This document shows, in pieces, positions 1 to 9,826 of a stretch of 64,000 nt of DNA. Below the pieces are notes generated by a model. That model did no database searches. It was not told the origin of the DNA and was given only the letters and a program-made list of their open reading frames with translations. The number at the start of each line of letters is the position of its first letter. The first letter of the stretch is position 1. The translations under genes were made by a program, and so were the position numbers. This stretch comes from JBBRZM01 sp963813635. GTDB lineage: Bacteria > Actinomycetota > Acidimicrobiia > IMCC26256 > JBBRZM01. The stretch is from NCBI GenBank assembly GCA_963813635.1, contig CAWEZO010000002.1, forward strand, positions 124,001 to 188,000, in the 5' to 3' direction.

Positions 1-2
1 CG

Positions 3-587
3 CCGGCGAGCATCGTCGTGTGCGCGATCGCCGTGGGATGGGTGGTCGCCCCACCGGATTTCTATACCCGGTTCTTCTTGTGGCTCGTCCCGCTCGCCGC
101 AATCGCAGTGGCGGCCGGCGTCGCCCGTGTACCTGCTCTTGCATGTGCCGTCCTCCTTGCCTTCGTCCCGCAAATCGCCACAGATACCCGGTTCCTCGGT
201 GCCGACGCCAACGCGAATCGATCCGGTGGCGCGGTGCTTCGCGCCGCCGATCGCGATCGGCTCACGGTGTGCTCTGCAGGCACTGATTCTGAAGCGCTCG
301 TCGCGTACATCGGCACGATCGCCAAACCGCGGTTTCCGCACACGCCTCACGACGTAGTGGGATGTGACGCGCTCGCTCGTGCTCAGGCCGGCGAGGCAGG
401 GCCGGATCGTGAGCCTCGCGTCCAAGACGTTTGCCCGTTGCGCCGTGCTCCCGGCTCGCGTGGACGCCCACTTCTACTGGACCCGGCCGTTTCCCGGTAT
501 GCCGGAACATGGGGACGCATGCGCTCGGAACCCGGGAGTTGGTTAGTGGATCAGTTTGAAGTCGCCCGGGGCGCGCCCAGCGTTTAG
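3..587 (+). CDS. C-terminal end of a membrane glycosyltransferase-like protein (5' cut, frameshifted)
   Basis: The reading frame is open at the left edge, so the N-terminus lies outside the window. The visible part starts with hydrophobic membrane segments and ends with a soluble tail of about 100 residues. The middle of that tail (about 385-505) reads sensibly only in a neighbouring frame, which contains the segment DAHFYWTRPFPGMPE. The last stretch, with GSWLVDQFE, returns to the first frame, so at least two base errors are likely. The layout of a polytopic core and a C-terminal extracytoplasmic domain resembles family-39-like membrane glycosyltransferases, but no catalytic motif is in view. 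The function is inferred from architecture only. Confidence 0.5.
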   Translation, partial: PASIVVCAIAVGWVVAPPDFYTRFFLWLVPLAAIAVAAGVARVPALACAVLLAFVPQIATDTRFLGADANANRSGGAVLRAADRDRLTVCSAGTDSEALVAYIGTIAKPRFPHTPHDVVGCDALARAQAGEAGPDREPRVQDVCPLRRAPGSRGRPLLLDPAVSRYAGTWGRMRSEPGSWLVDQFEVARGAPSV

Positions 588-709
588 GATTGCGGGAGGC
601 CGGCCTGGTAGTTCCGGCCACATATCAGCTCCGGGGCCGACAACCCCGCGGTGGGCGACCAGGCTGTCCCCGCCGGCCAACACCGGGGCTCTCCCGTTTG
701 GGGGATCCA

Positions 710-1804
710 ATGTTGCGACTCCAGGCTCCGCTCCCCGACCGCTACACCCTGGCCTCAGAGGACCAGCTCGACCAGTGGATCGGCGCGGCCAAGCGCACGC
801 TCGGAGACCGGCTGGTCATCCTCGGGCACCACTATCAGCGCGACGAGGTCATGAAATGGGCCGATGCGCGCGGCGACTCGTTCAACTTGGCCCGATTTGC
901 GGCTGACAACGACCGGGCCACCGACATCGTCTTTTGCGGTGTGCACTTCATGGCGGAATCCGCCGACGTGCTGACGGGCGCGCATCAGCGCGTCGTGCTC
1001 CCCGATGTCAACGCGGGCTGCTCCATGGCCGACATGGCCGACCTCGATCAGGTGGAGGAGTGTTGGGACGCGCTCGCCGCCGTCATCGACGTCGAGCGGA
1101 TCGTGCCGATCACGTACATGAACTCGTCCGCGGCGCTGAAGGCGTTCGTCGGCAGGCACGGCGGCGCGGTGTGCACCTCGTCGAATGCCGGCGCAGTGCT
1201 GCGTTGGGCTCTCGGCCGCGGTGACAAGGTGCTGTTCTTTCCCGACCAGCACCTCGGCCGCAACACCGGCTACGAGATGGGCTTCGGTGCCGACGACATG
1301 CAGGTGTGGGATCCGCGCTTCGAGCTCGGCGGGCTCGAGGAGCGCGAGATCAAGAGCGCGACCTTCTTGTTGTGGAAGGGCCACTGTTCGGTGCACCAGC
1401 GTTTCCGGCCGTCGCACATCGAGGCCTTCCGCACCGAACACCCCACCGGCGAGGTGATCGTGCACCCCGAGTGTGCGCACGAGGTCGTCGAGCTCGCCGA
1501 CCGGGTGGGTTCGACCGAACGCATCCTCGAATGGGTGGATGCCGCTCCGAGCGGCGCCGTGCTCGCGATCGGCACCGAGATTCACATGGTGCAGCGACTC
1601 GCAAACGAGCACCCCGACAAGACGATCGTCTCGCTCGACCCGCTTGTCTGTCCCTGCTCGACGATGTTTCGCATCGACGCGCCCCATCTGGCGTGGGTGC
1701 TGGAATCGCTCGTACGGGGCGAGATCGTGAATCAGATCGTGGTCGAAGAGCAGACGGCCGAGTGGGCCCGGGTGGCGCTTCAGCGGATGCTCGACATCAC
1801 GTGA
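710..1804 (+). CDS. nadA: Quinolinate synthase NadA
   Basis: This enzyme condenses iminoaspartate with dihydroxyacetone phosphate to form quinolinate, the de novo NAD precursor, in the cytoplasm. The predicted 364-residue protein has the family layout and the cysteines that hold the [4Fe-4S] cluster: Cys104 in NAGCSM, Cys255 in HPECAHE and Cys314/316 in VCPCSTM. The ILGHHYQRDE segment near the N-terminus is also typical. The ATG at 710 was chosen because GGGGGA lies five bases upstream and because the in-frame sequence further 5' does not look like NadA. No nadB or nadC is nearby. The following methyltransferase starts inside the stop codon (GTGA overlap), suggesting co-transcription. Confidence 0.95.
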   Translation: MLRLQAPLPDRYTLASEDQLDQWIGAAKRTLGDRLVILGHHYQRDEVMKWADARGDSFNLARFAADNDRATDIVFCGVHFMAESADVLTGAHQRVVLPDVNAGCSMADMADLDQVEECWDALAAVIDVERIVPITYMNSSAALKAFVGRHGGAVCTSSNAGAVLRWALGRGDKVLFFPDQHLGRNTGYEMGFGADDMQVWDPRFELGGLEEREIKSATFLLWKGHCSVHQRFRPSHIEAFRTEHPTGEVIVHPECAHEVVELADRVGSTERILEWVDAAPSGAVLAIGTEIHMVQRLANEHPDKTIVSLDPLVCPCSTMFRIDAPHLAWVLESLVRGEIVNQIVVEEQTAEWARVALQRMLDIT

Positions 1805-2553
1805 GTCTGGGTCGCCCAGACCGAACGCGCGGAGCGACCACGCGATCCGAGCGCGAAGCGCGGCGTGTCGGCCGTGTCTATTCCGACTACGAGCAGTCGG
1901 GGTACGGCGCTCGCTGGGATCCGGAGAATGCCGGCATTGCAGCCATTCAGCGCGAGCGCTCCTCTGTGCTCGAAGAGCTGCTCCGCCGCCATGATCTCCT
2001 GCCACTCGCCAATCGCCGGATTCTTGACGTCGGCTGCGGGAACGGCGACGAGCTCGCCCGCCTGGTCGCATACGGGGCGCGTGCGGATCGACTTGAAGGG
2101 GTCGATCTCCTCGCCGAACTGGTCACCGTCGCGCACGCGTGTCACCCGGATATTCGATTCGAGAGGGGGAACGGCGACTCACTTCCTTGCGCGGCCGATA
2201 CGTTCGACATTGTCGTCCTCTTCACTGTCTTGAGCTCGATTCTCGATCGCGCTGTGGCGCAAGCAATAGCTGCCGAGGCTGTTCGCGTGCTCCGGAGCAA
2301 CGGGGCAATCCTGTGGTACGACCTCCGCCTGCCGAGTCCGCGAAACCGTGCCGTGCGCGCCATGCGACGCAAAGACATCGCGCGACTGTTTCCCGACCTC
2401 GCACTCGACCTGCGTTCCGTGACCGTCGTCCCGCCGATCGCGCGTCGGCTGGGACGCTCGACGCCGACGCTGTATCCGTGGCTCGCCCGACTGACGCCAC
2501 TCCGCACACACTGGCTCGGACTCCTGACGAAGCCTGGCCAGTCAGGGCCGTAG
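1801..2553 (+). CDS. Class I SAM-dependent methyltransferase
   Basis: This predicted 250-residue cytoplasmic methyltransferase has the glycine-rich SAM-binding loop ILDVGCGNGDE, followed by the acidic residue of motif II in EGVDLL and a motif IV-like FDIVVLF. The C-terminal third is basic and may bind a substrate or membrane. Its GTG start overlaps the nadA stop codon. Hydrophobic stretches near the end (LYPWLARLTPL) recall methyltransferases of glycan or lipid clusters, which fits the neighbouring polysaccharide genes on the opposite strand. The substrate cannot be told from sequence. Confidence 0.8.
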   Translation: MSLGRPDRTRGATTRSEREARRVGRVYSDYEQSGYGARWDPENAGIAAIQRERSSVLEELLRRHDLLPLANRRILDVGCGNGDELARLVAYGARADRLEGVDLLAELVTVAHACHPDIRFERGNGDSLPCAADTFDIVVLFTVLSSILDRAVAQAIAAEAVRVLRSNGAILWYDLRLPSPRNRAVRAMRRKDIARLFPDLALDLRSVTVVPPIARRLGRSTPTLYPWLARLTPLRTHWLGLLTKPGQSGP

Positions 2554-2582
2554 TCAGGCGTCGGCAGCAACCGCGGTGGATC

Positions 2583-4388
2583 TCACGTGCTCAGTCCATG
2601 TTGATCAATGAACATGGCGAGGCTGAGTCGACGCCAGGGAGAGACGCCTGTGCTCGACCGCTCCTTGAGAATGTCGAGATCGATGAGGAACGTCGTCGCA
2701 TCGTCAACGGCTCGCGCGATATCTGCGCGTTGTAGCCAGCTCTCATCGGGCACCTGATACGCGATCTTGTCGCGCCGCCATGCGATCTCCCGCGGCAGGC
2801 GGCGCGCCAATGCTCGACGCAGTGCCAACTTGGTCCAGCCGGCGCCGAGCCCGCCGGCCCAGTTCGACCTCAACCCGAGCTCGACCATGCGCGTGTCGAG
2901 GTAGGGCAGGCGGACCTCACGGCCGAAGGCCATTGAGCTCCGGTCGGCAAAGCGGAGTAGCCGGGGCAGCAAGCCACGTTCGAGATCAAATCCGGCCGCG
3001 CGCTGCAACAACCGTCCCGTGACCAAGTCTCCGAACGGGTCGGGGGCCCGCTCGGCTGCAAGCGCAGGGCCCGCCACCGCACGGCCACCGGCCGTCGCGG
3101 CAACAAAATGACGAGGGCGGTTCGGGGCCAGCAGGCCGAGGGCCTGAGTCCATTTCAGCCGGGGCGCACCGCCGAGGCGGCGCCATTCGCGGGCGGCGCG
3201 CCAGGCGATGTCGGGTCGCCCACGCAGCGCCTCCTCGGCAAGTGCGAATCCGGCATGTTTTGGGTACCCGCCCCACGTCTCGTCCGCACCCTGCCCATCC
3301 AGCAACACGGTCACGCCAAGCGCTTGGGCTGCGCGCATGACACACCATTGTGCGAAGACGCTCGGGGAATCGATCGGACCTCCCTGCGCTCTGACGACGT
3401 CGGCCAACCCGGTGATGAACTCAGCTGGGTCCGGCTCGACGCGATGCAGCGTCACCGAGAACTGTTCTGCGATCGATTTCGCGTAGCGCCACTCGTCGAG
3501 CGAGCTGCCGGGAAAGCTCGCCGTGAAGGCATGCAGCTCACGAGCGTCGTCGACCGCCCGAAGACTCGCGACGACCCCGGAGCTGTCCACGCCTCCGCTG
3601 AGGCTCGTACCGACCGGCACGTCGCTTCGGAGCCGTAGCCGCACCGACGCATCGAGCGCGGCGAGGACCTCCTCGTCCCCCGCGGTACCGGCGTCCCAGG
3701 ATCGTCCCAGCAGCTCTGCGGCTCGCCACCACCTACTACGGCGGGGAAGGCTCCCGTTGTCGAGACAGACGTAGGTTCCAGGCGGGACCTGCACGATGCC
3801 CTCGAAGTAGCTGTCCGCAGGATCCTCGATGTCACCGAACCCGAGGAATCCGAGGACCCGCCCCCGATTCAACCCACCCGTTCCCGCGCCGGCGGCTCGT
3901 ACGACCCCCGGCTCCGAACCAAACCACCAAGCCGTGCCCCGACGCCCGTAGTACAGGGGCTTCTCCCCGAAGCGGTCGCGGACAAGCACGACGCGTCCGT
4001 CGGCCGTGCGGATCGCGGCTGCGAACATCCCCTCGCACCGGGGAAAGAGGCCCGTGCCCCACTCGAGAAAGCCGCGCAAGAAGACCTCGGTGTCGCCCGT
4101 CGTGGCGAATACGTGACCCCGGCTCTCGAGCTCGCTGCGGAGCTCGAGGTAGTTGTAGATCTCACCGTTCATCGCCAGCGTCGTGCCGGTGTGCTCATCG
4201 ATCATCGGCTGGTCGGCACGCAGGCTCAGATCGAGAACGGCGAGACGTCGAAATGCCAGCCACACGCCGTCTCGCCAGTATTCGCTCCCGCTGTCGGGGC
4301 CTCGGTGTCGCAGCATGTCGGCCAGCGCATCGGCCTCATCGTCGGCGGGACGCTCCGCGAGGCCGTGCGCGCCGACAAAGCCGCACAC
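2583..4388 (-). CDS. asnB: Asparagine synthase (glutamine-hydrolysing)
   Basis: The 601-residue protein has an N-terminal class II glutaminase domain beginning MCGFVGA, with Cys2 as the expected nucleophile after Met removal, plus RHRGPDS and MNGEIYNYLEL glutamine-binding motifs. The C-terminal synthetase domain carries the PP-loop SLSGGVDSS. The enzyme would transfer glutamine amide nitrogen to an acid such as aspartate through an acyl-adenylate. Homologues inside surface-glycan clusters are common and may amidate sugar acids instead of making asparagine. The gene is the last of a minus-strand run and follows the glycosyltransferase with no gap, which supports a cluster role. Confidence 0.92.
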   Translation of the reverse strand: MCGFVGAHGLAERPADDEADALADMLRHRGPDSGSEYWRDGVWLAFRRLAVLDLSLRADQPMIDEHTGTTLAMNGEIYNYLELRSELESRGHVFATTGDTEVFLRGFLEWGTGLFPRCEGMFAAAIRTADGRVVLVRDRFGEKPLYYGRRGTAWWFGSEPGVVRAAGAGTGGLNRGRVLGFLGFGDIEDPADSYFEGIVQVPPGTYVCLDNGSLPRRSRWWRAAELLGRSWDAGTAGDEEVLAALDASVRLRLRSDVPVGTSLSGGVDSSGVVASLRAVDDARELHAFTASFPGSSLDEWRYAKSIAEQFSVTLHRVEPDPAEFITGLADVVRAQGGPIDSPSVFAQWCVMRAAQALGVTVLLDGQGADETWGGYPKHAGFALAEEALRGRPDIAWRAAREWRRLGGAPRLKWTQALGLLAPNRPRHFVAATAGGRAVAGPALAAERAPDPFGDLVTGRLLQRAAGFDLERGLLPRLLRFADRSSMAFGREVRLPYLDTRMVELGLRSNWAGGLGAGWTKLALRRALARRLPREIAWRRDKIAYQVPDESWLQRADIARAVDDATTFLIDLDILKERSSTGVSPWRRLSLAMFIDQHGLST

Positions 4389-5405
4389 CTACCTGTCACC
4401 CGCTTCGGTCGAACCCGGCCGTCCGAGAACCGCGTCGAACAGCACGCTGCGACGGCGCGCCATGGAGAAGCGGTGTTCGATGTCGGCGCGCATCTCGGAG
4501 CGGCACACGGCCTTGGCGCTTCGAAGCGCCCTTCCCGCCAACTGCACATCCGACTCGTCCCCGTCCTGGTCTACGGCCCAGGGCCCGGCAACTTCTCGGA
4601 GCGCCGGACTCCCGGCTATTGCCGGGACACAGCCACACAGCATTGCCTCGGCCATTGCCATGCCGAAGGTCTCGTGCCAGGAGAGCTGGACATATACCGA
4701 TGCTGACCAAAAGAGACGCCGCAACTCCTCGTGCTCGAGCGGGCCCGGGGTTTCCAGATTGGGCGGCTGCACCGCCGTGACGCGCGCTGCGACATCCGGG
4801 GTGAGGCGGCCGGCCAGGACGTACCGGCGCGCTGGATCGTCGCATGCCATCCGGACGAATCGATCGATCCCCTTCCGGCTATACGTCTCCTCGTCGATGT
4901 AGCCCAGCGTCACCAGCACATCGGGATCGCGGGCGATCCCCGGATCGGTCCACTGGGCGGGGTCGACCGCCAAGTAACCGAGGCGGGTCCGGGGCGCAGC
5001 AGATGGCACGAGCGCCACGAACTCCCGGAGCGACTGCTTCGAGATCGGGAGGGCGACGGTCGCACAACGTCCGATCAGTTTCGGAAGCCACCCGCGCCCA
5101 CGTGCCGCGAGCCCGTATCTATGCGCCGGCACGTTCGCATAGTCGTATCCGGCCGGGATAAGGATCAATCTCCGCCGGAAGAGCCGCGCCACGAGCGCAG
5201 GCACCAGCGCGTGCTCGGAGCCGAAGAACGCATAGGCGACATCGCCTCGACGGATTGCTCTGACGCACTCGCGAACGTAGGAGAACGTGTGGTGACCGGG
5301 ATAGCGGACGACCTCGATGTCGAAGTCCTGAGCCAGACAGACCCGGTCGTTACGAACAAAGCCGCTCTCGGGTTCACGCTCGATGATCACGACCCGCGGC
5401 GTCAT
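4389..5405 (-). CDS. GT-B family glycosyltransferase
   Basis: The 338-residue protein fits a retaining GT-B fold (GT4-like). The C-terminal half has the nucleotide-sugar-binding pattern with SWHETFGMAMAEAML, where the glutamates are the typical EX7E-type donor contacts. The N-terminal half would bind acceptor. The ATG at 5405 overlaps the stop codon of the upstream flippase gene (ATGA), which makes it preferable to a longer start at 5492 that would run into that gene. It probably adds one sugar to the lipid-linked repeat unit at the inner face of the membrane. Donor and acceptor are unknown. Confidence 0.85.
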   Translation of the reverse strand: MTPRVVIIEREPESGFVRNDRVCLAQDFDIEVVRYPGHHTFSYVRECVRAIRRGDVAYAFFGSEHALVPALVARLFRRRLILIPAGYDYANVPAHRYGLAARGRGWLPKLIGRCATVALPISKQSLREFVALVPSAAPRTRLGYLAVDPAQWTDPGIARDPDVLVTLGYIDEETYSRKGIDRFVRMACDDPARRYVLAGRLTPDVAARVTAVQPPNLETPGPLEHEELRRLFWSASVYVQLSWHETFGMAMAEAMLCGCVPAIAGSPALREVAGPWAVDQDGDESDVQLAGRALRSAKAVCRSEMRADIEHRFSMARRRSVLFDAVLGRPGSTEAGDR

Positions 5406-6838
5406 GACGCAATCACGTCGAGATGCCGCACGAGGCGTAGCGAACACGCGAGCGCGATGAGGATCAGCGGCCCGATGATCGCGATCGACCACGGCAGGGT
5501 CTTCGGCGCGAGCGCGAGCGCACCGGCTGCCATCACCGCGATCACCACGGCCGGAACGAACCGGCGGAGCGACGCCGCTTCGACGAGGCGAGGCAGCGCC
5601 ACGACCATGAGCACTGACATGACAATCTCTGACGCCACCAGCGATACCGCCGCACCGTTGACACTCCAGCGGAGCACGAGCGGCACCCCGAGCGCGATGG
5701 AAACCGCTACTCCGGTCAGCATGATCACCATTGACCGACGTGCTCGCTCTTCCGCCAGGAGCAAGAGCTCACCGACGCCGCGCACGGACCAGGTGATCGC
5801 AGTCACCGCGAGCAACGAGAGCGCGACCCGGGCGTCGTCGTATCGATTCCCACCGAACAGCGCGCTCAGCACCACCTCCGGAGACACCATGAACAAGACC
5901 GTGACCGGGACCAACGCCACGACGATCGCGGCCGTGACCGCGGACGTCGCGCGTTCCGCGTGCGGCCGTTGACCACGTGCCGTGTGACCTCGCAGGATGG
6001 GCAGCATCGGGGCTGCGGTCGAGAGCGCGAACAGTGTCATGACCTCGACCGGCCGCTGGGCCACCGAGAACCGTGCAACGGCCGTGGCGCTCGCCAACAA
6101 TGCAAGCAGCACCGGTGCGATCCGCGGGCTCACGTTCAGCAGCGCGAATGCCACGGCAGTGAACCGTGCTTCGCGGTCGAGCACGCCGCCGGGATGCCTC
6201 GCGTGCGCCGGCCGCGCCCGGAAGACCGCGACGCCCACGACGAGCGCCGACAACCCATTGGTCGCGAGGTACGTCACGAGAATCGCAATGGCGCCCTGGC
6301 CGTGGACCACGAGGAGCGAGCCGACAACGAGGAACATCGTGTTCTCGGCGGGGAGCAGCACCATCTCGACCGCGGTCCTCCCTACCGACCGTAGTGCGGC
6401 ATAGCCGAGCTCGGTCAATCCGCTCACCACTGCAATAGCACCCGCGAGCAGGACGATCACCGGATCGACTGGCACAGGCAGGATCAGGATGAGGACTGTG
6501 CCGACCAGCCCGACGGTGACTCCGCCCAGCACTCGAAGACGCACCGTCCTCGTGAACGCGGGCCACAGCGTGGCATTGTCCGCGGCGACGAAGCGAACAA
6601 CGGTCCGTGTGGTACCCAGGTCCCCGAGCCCGGCGAACACGGCAAAGAACGCGAGTCCCGTCGCCACCTGCCCGAAATCGAACTCCGACATGTTGCGGGC
6701 GGCGACGAGGAACCAGACCAGGCTGATGACCTGCGTCAACCCTCGCGCAACCGCGAGCGAAATGAAACGGCGTGACACGCCTCGATTCCACCCGCCCTGC
6801 GTCGCCCCTTCTGCGGCGATAGAGACCGGGTCGATCAC
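5402..6838 (-). CDS. Polysaccharide flippase (Wzx/MATE-like)
   Basis: The 478-residue protein is almost entirely hydrophobic, with about 12-14 predicted membrane helices and short charged loops. The N-terminal SRRFISLAVARGLTQ followed by a helix and NMSEFDFGQVATG is characteristic of the oligosaccharide flippase family. It would move undecaprenyl-linked glycan units across the cytoplasmic membrane. It sits between the sugar oxidoreductase and the glycosyltransferase on the same strand, as expected for a Wzx in an export cluster. No Wzy-like polymerase is recognisable beside it. Confidence 0.85.
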   Translation of the reverse strand: MIDPVSIAAEGATQGGWNRGVSRRFISLAVARGLTQVISLVWFLVAARNMSEFDFGQVATGLAFFAVFAGLGDLGTTRTVVRFVAADNATLWPAFTRTVRLRVLGGVTVGLVGTVLILILPVPVDPVIVLLAGAIAVVSGLTELGYAALRSVGRTAVEMVLLPAENTMFLVVGSLLVVHGQGAIAILVTYLATNGLSALVVGVAVFRARPAHARHPGGVLDREARFTAVAFALLNVSPRIAPVLLALLASATAVARFSVAQRPVEVMTLFALSTAAPMLPILRGHTARGQRPHAERATSAVTAAIVVALVPVTVLFMVSPEVVLSALFGGNRYDDARVALSLLAVTAITWSVRGVGELLLLAEERARRSMVIMLTGVAVSIALGVPLVLRWSVNGAAVSLVASEIVMSVLMVVALPRLVEAASLRRFVPAVVIAVMAAGALALAPKTLPWSIAIIGPLILIALACSLRLVRHLDVIAS

Positions 6839-6866
6839 GTTCAGCCGAGCGCGACGATCGGGTGCA

Positions 6867-7922
6867 TCACGGCGACACCTTCACGGCAGCGCCGCCGCGC
6901 CGCACCGACTCGTCAATCGCGCACAGAACCTTGACGACCTCGAGTCCGTGAGCAGCATCGGTCGGGGTCTTGACGCCGGTAGCGCACGCGGCGGCGAACG
7001 CCTCCATCTCGTTGAGCAGCGGCTCGCGGATCGCAATCTTTGGGATCAGCACATCTCCGGCGCGCGTCTTCCATTGAAACTCGCTCATGGAGTCGAAGCG
7101 ACCAAAGCCCATGTCATCAGGGCCGATCGGTCGTTCGGCACCGGCGTCGTACAGCCAGATCTTCTGGTCGGTCGACACGTCGTCGTAGACGGCCATCTTC
7201 TTGTCGCCGACCACAGTCATCAGCCGAGTCTTGCGGGGATCGATCCACGACAGGTGGAGGCTTGCGCCGACGCCCGATGGGAAGCGGAGTGTCGCGAAAC
7301 AGACATCTTCGATGGCCGGCTGCAAGAACGAAAAACCCGTTGCCGACACCTCCTCGGGCGTCTCCTCGAGCAGGAACACCATGATCGAAACGTCGTGGGG
7401 GCCGAAGTTCCACAACGCATTGCAGTCCGCCCGGATCCGACCGAGGTTGAGGCGCTGGGAGTAGAGGTATTGGAGCTTGCCGAGCTCTCCGGAGGCGATC
7501 GAGCGCTTCAGCCAGTGCACCGGCGGCGAGTACAAAAACGTGTGGCCCACCATGGCCACCCGGTCCGCGACTTCGGCGGCCTGCACGACGGCAGCGGCAC
7601 CCTCGACCGTCGTCGCCAGCGGCTTCTCCACCAAGACGTGCCGACCCGACGCGAGCACGGCCTGGGCCAGTTCGGCATGCGTGGCGGCCGGCGTTGCGAG
7701 AATTACCGCATCGACATCATCACGAGCGAGCACGGCGGCGATTCCGTCAACCACCGCCGCCGCCGGATACTGCGCGGCGGCCGCCGTCCGCCGGTCGGCC
7801 GACCCGTCAGCGATCGCGACCAGGCGCAGGCCCTCCGCGGCCTGCGCGTTCCGGGCCAGGTTCGGCCCCCAATAGCCGTACCCGACAAGCGCGACGCCGA
7901 CCCGTCCGCCCGGACTTGTCAT
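6867..7922 (-). CDS. Gfo/Idh/MocA family nucleotide-sugar oxidoreductase
   Basis: The 351-residue protein starts with an NAD(P)-binding Rossmann motif (VALVGYGYWGPN). It then has the family's conserved VEKPLA lysine motif and a C-terminal substrate domain with NFGPHDVS, containing the Asp-x-x-His-like catalytic site region. Such enzymes oxidise sugar hydroxyls; in glycan clusters they often make 3-keto sugars for a following DegT aminotransferase. A DegT gene is present about 4 kb away at 11.5-12.7 kb, so 3-amino-sugar synthesis is a reasonable inference. Its ATG overlaps the stop codon of the upstream CapD-like gene by one base (TAATG). Confidence 0.88.
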   Translation of the reverse strand: MTSPGGRVGVALVGYGYWGPNLARNAQAAEGLRLVAIADGSADRRTAAAAQYPAAAVVDGIAAVLARDDVDAVILATPAATHAELAQAVLASGRHVLVEKPLATTVEGAAAVVQAAEVADRVAMVGHTFLYSPPVHWLKRSIASGELGKLQYLYSQRLNLGRIRADCNALWNFGPHDVSIMVFLLEETPEEVSATGFSFLQPAIEDVCFATLRFPSGVGASLHLSWIDPRKTRLMTVVGDKKMAVYDDVSTDQKIWLYDAGAERPIGPDDMGFGRFDSMSEFQWKTRAGDVLIPKIAIREPLLNEMEAFAAACATGVKTPTDAAHGLEVVKVLCAIDESVRRGGAAVKVSP

Positions 7923-9769
7923 TACTCGGTGATGACCCGGTGCCGACGCTCACCGGTCATACACAAGGTCTGCAGCTCATCAATGAGATCCTGCCGCGGT
8001 GCACGAAGATCCAGTCCCTCGAGCTCGGATACCGCCAAGGGTAGGACTGCCACGTGGGCGATCATCGGATGAGCGCCTCGGGTATCGACCTCGTCGAATC
8101 CGAACAGCACCTCGTCGAGCTTCTCCCCCGGTCGAAGTCCGGTGAACACGATGTCGATGCGTCGATCGGCCAGACCGGCAAGCCGGCCCGCCAGCGCCGC
8201 GATGCGCACCGGTGCGCCCATGTCGAGCACCAAGACCTCGCCGGGGCCGCCGATCGCGCCGGCTTGGATGACGAGCTCCACTGCCTCGGCAGTCGTCATG
8301 AAGTACCGCCGAACCTCCGGATGAGTGACGGTCAACGGTCCACCCGCTTCGATTTGCGCCTGAAACGCCTCGAGGACCGAACCGCGGCTCCCGAGCACAT
8401 TGCCGAACCGAACACTCAGAAAGACCCCGGGGGCCCGTGACGCGGTGTCGGCGGTCAGCCGTTCGGCGATGCGCTTGGAGTAACCGAGCACACTGACGGG
8501 ATCAGCGGCCTTGTCGGTCGAGATGTTGACAAAGCGCTCGACCCCGGTCGCCTCGGCCAGCGCAAGGAGGTGCTCGGTTGCAAGCACGTTGGTGCGTATC
8601 GCCTCCGCCGGATGCTGTTCGAGCAGCGTGAGGTGCTTGAGCGCGGCCGCGTGGAAGATGACTTGCGGGCGCCATCGCTTGATGACGCTCGTCATCGAAT
8701 CCTTGTCGCGCAGGTCCGCAAGTATCAGCTCCGGTCGATCGAGCAAGGCGCGGCCTTCGATCGAGAGCTGCACCGCGTGCAATGCCGATTCGTCTCGGTC
8801 GAGCATCAGCAGCTGCTCCGGAGCGAAGCGGTGGATCTGGCGGCACAACTCCGATCCGATCGAGCCGCCCGCGCCGGTGACGAGGACGCGCTTGCCGGTG
8901 AGATAGCCGGCGATCGATTCGAGCGATGTCTCGATCTCTCGTCTTCCGAGCAGGTCCGCAACGGTGACGTCGCGGATGTCGTGCAGGCCGACGCCGCCGT
9001 CGAAGAGATCACGGTTGGGCGGCAGGACCTTGACATCCAGATGCGCGGCCCGGGCCATGTCCGTCACCTCGCCGACGAGCTCACGGCTTGCGCTCGGAAT
9101 CGCGATGAGCACAACTGTGGCGGCAGTCTCATGCGCCACACGAGCGATGCCGCTGCGTGTACCCATGACCTGAACGCCGTTGATGCTCAGGCGGCTACGA
9201 GCCGGGTCATCGTCGATCAGCGCAACAGGAAGGTATGCGCTCGCGGGATCCCGGAGCATCGCCCCCACGACTTGGGCGCCGCCTTCTCCGGCACCGAAGA
9301 CAACGAGCCGTTGCACATCTGCGCCGGACGGACGGCGCGCCCGATCGTCGTTTGCCCGCGCGACATAGCGAATCGCGCCCATCAGGACGAAGGCACCGAA
9401 TGCAGCTCCGACTGGTGCGCTCAACGGCACCATGCGCGGGCGCGACGCGAGCAGGTCGATTGTAAAGATGAGTGCGGTCGTGATCACGACCGAGCGGGCG
9501 AGCGCGGCAACCTCGTCGAAGCTGCCCGCGCGCGAACGGCCCGCGTACAGGCCCGTGATCCATGCGCCGGCAAGATGGCACGCGACGACAACCGGAATGA
9601 TGGCAAACTGACCCGCGATGCTGAGCGCGCTGACGTCAAGATCGACGCGGAGCAGCGAGGCGAGTGTCAGCGCAGCAACCCAGGCAGCAGAATCTGCCGC
9701 GAGCCGACGCAACTGGTGCGGGGCGAACGCGTGTCGGGAGACGCCGGCGCGAAGCGCTTCGAGATTCAC
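7922..9769 (-). CDS. CapD/WbpM-like membrane nucleotide-sugar dehydratase/epimerase
   Basis: The protein of about 615-633 residues has four N-terminal membrane helices, a first nucleotide-binding fold (VVFGAGEGGAQVV) and then an extended SDR catalytic domain with VTGAGGSIGSELC. The catalytic region has SVLGYSKR, where Tyr and Lys match the SDR pair. Relatives catalyse 4,6-dehydration or C5 epimerisation of UDP-GlcNAc, the first step toward bacillosamine- or QuiNAc-type sugars. The start is uncertain: a GTG at 9823 would overlap the divergent glycosyltransferase start, while the GTG at 9769 has a GAGG just upstream and avoids overlap, so it is preferred. Confidence 0.9.
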   Translation of the reverse strand: MNLEALRAGVSRHAFAPHQLRRLAADSAAWVAALTLASLLRVDLDVSALSIAGQFAIIPVVVACHLAGAWITGLYAGRSRAGSFDEVAALARSVVITTALIFTIDLLASRPRMVPLSAPVGAAFGAFVLMGAIRYVARANDDRARRPSGADVQRLVVFGAGEGGAQVVGAMLRDPASAYLPVALIDDDPARSRLSINGVQVMGTRSGIARVAHETAATVVLIAIPSASRELVGEVTDMARAAHLDVKVLPPNRDLFDGGVGLHDIRDVTVADLLGRREIETSLESIAGYLTGKRVLVTGAGGSIGSELCRQIHRFAPEQLLMLDRDESALHAVQLSIEGRALLDRPELILADLRDKDSMTSVIKRWRPQVIFHAAALKHLTLLEQHPAEAIRTNVLATEHLLALAEATGVERFVNISTDKAADPVSVLGYSKRIAERLTADTASRAPGVFLSVRFGNVLGSRGSVLEAFQAQIEAGGPLTVTHPEVRRYFMTTAEAVELVIQAGAIGGPGEVLVLDMGAPVRIAALAGRLAGLADRRIDIVFTGLRPGEKLDEVLFGFDEVDTRGAHPMIAHVAVLPLAVSELEGLDLRAPRQDLIDELQTLCMTGERRHRVITE

Positions 9770-9826
9770 AACCCTCTGTATATCGAGGCGCGCCTTTCGT
9801 CCCTTGAGCAGAATCTCGTGCACAAC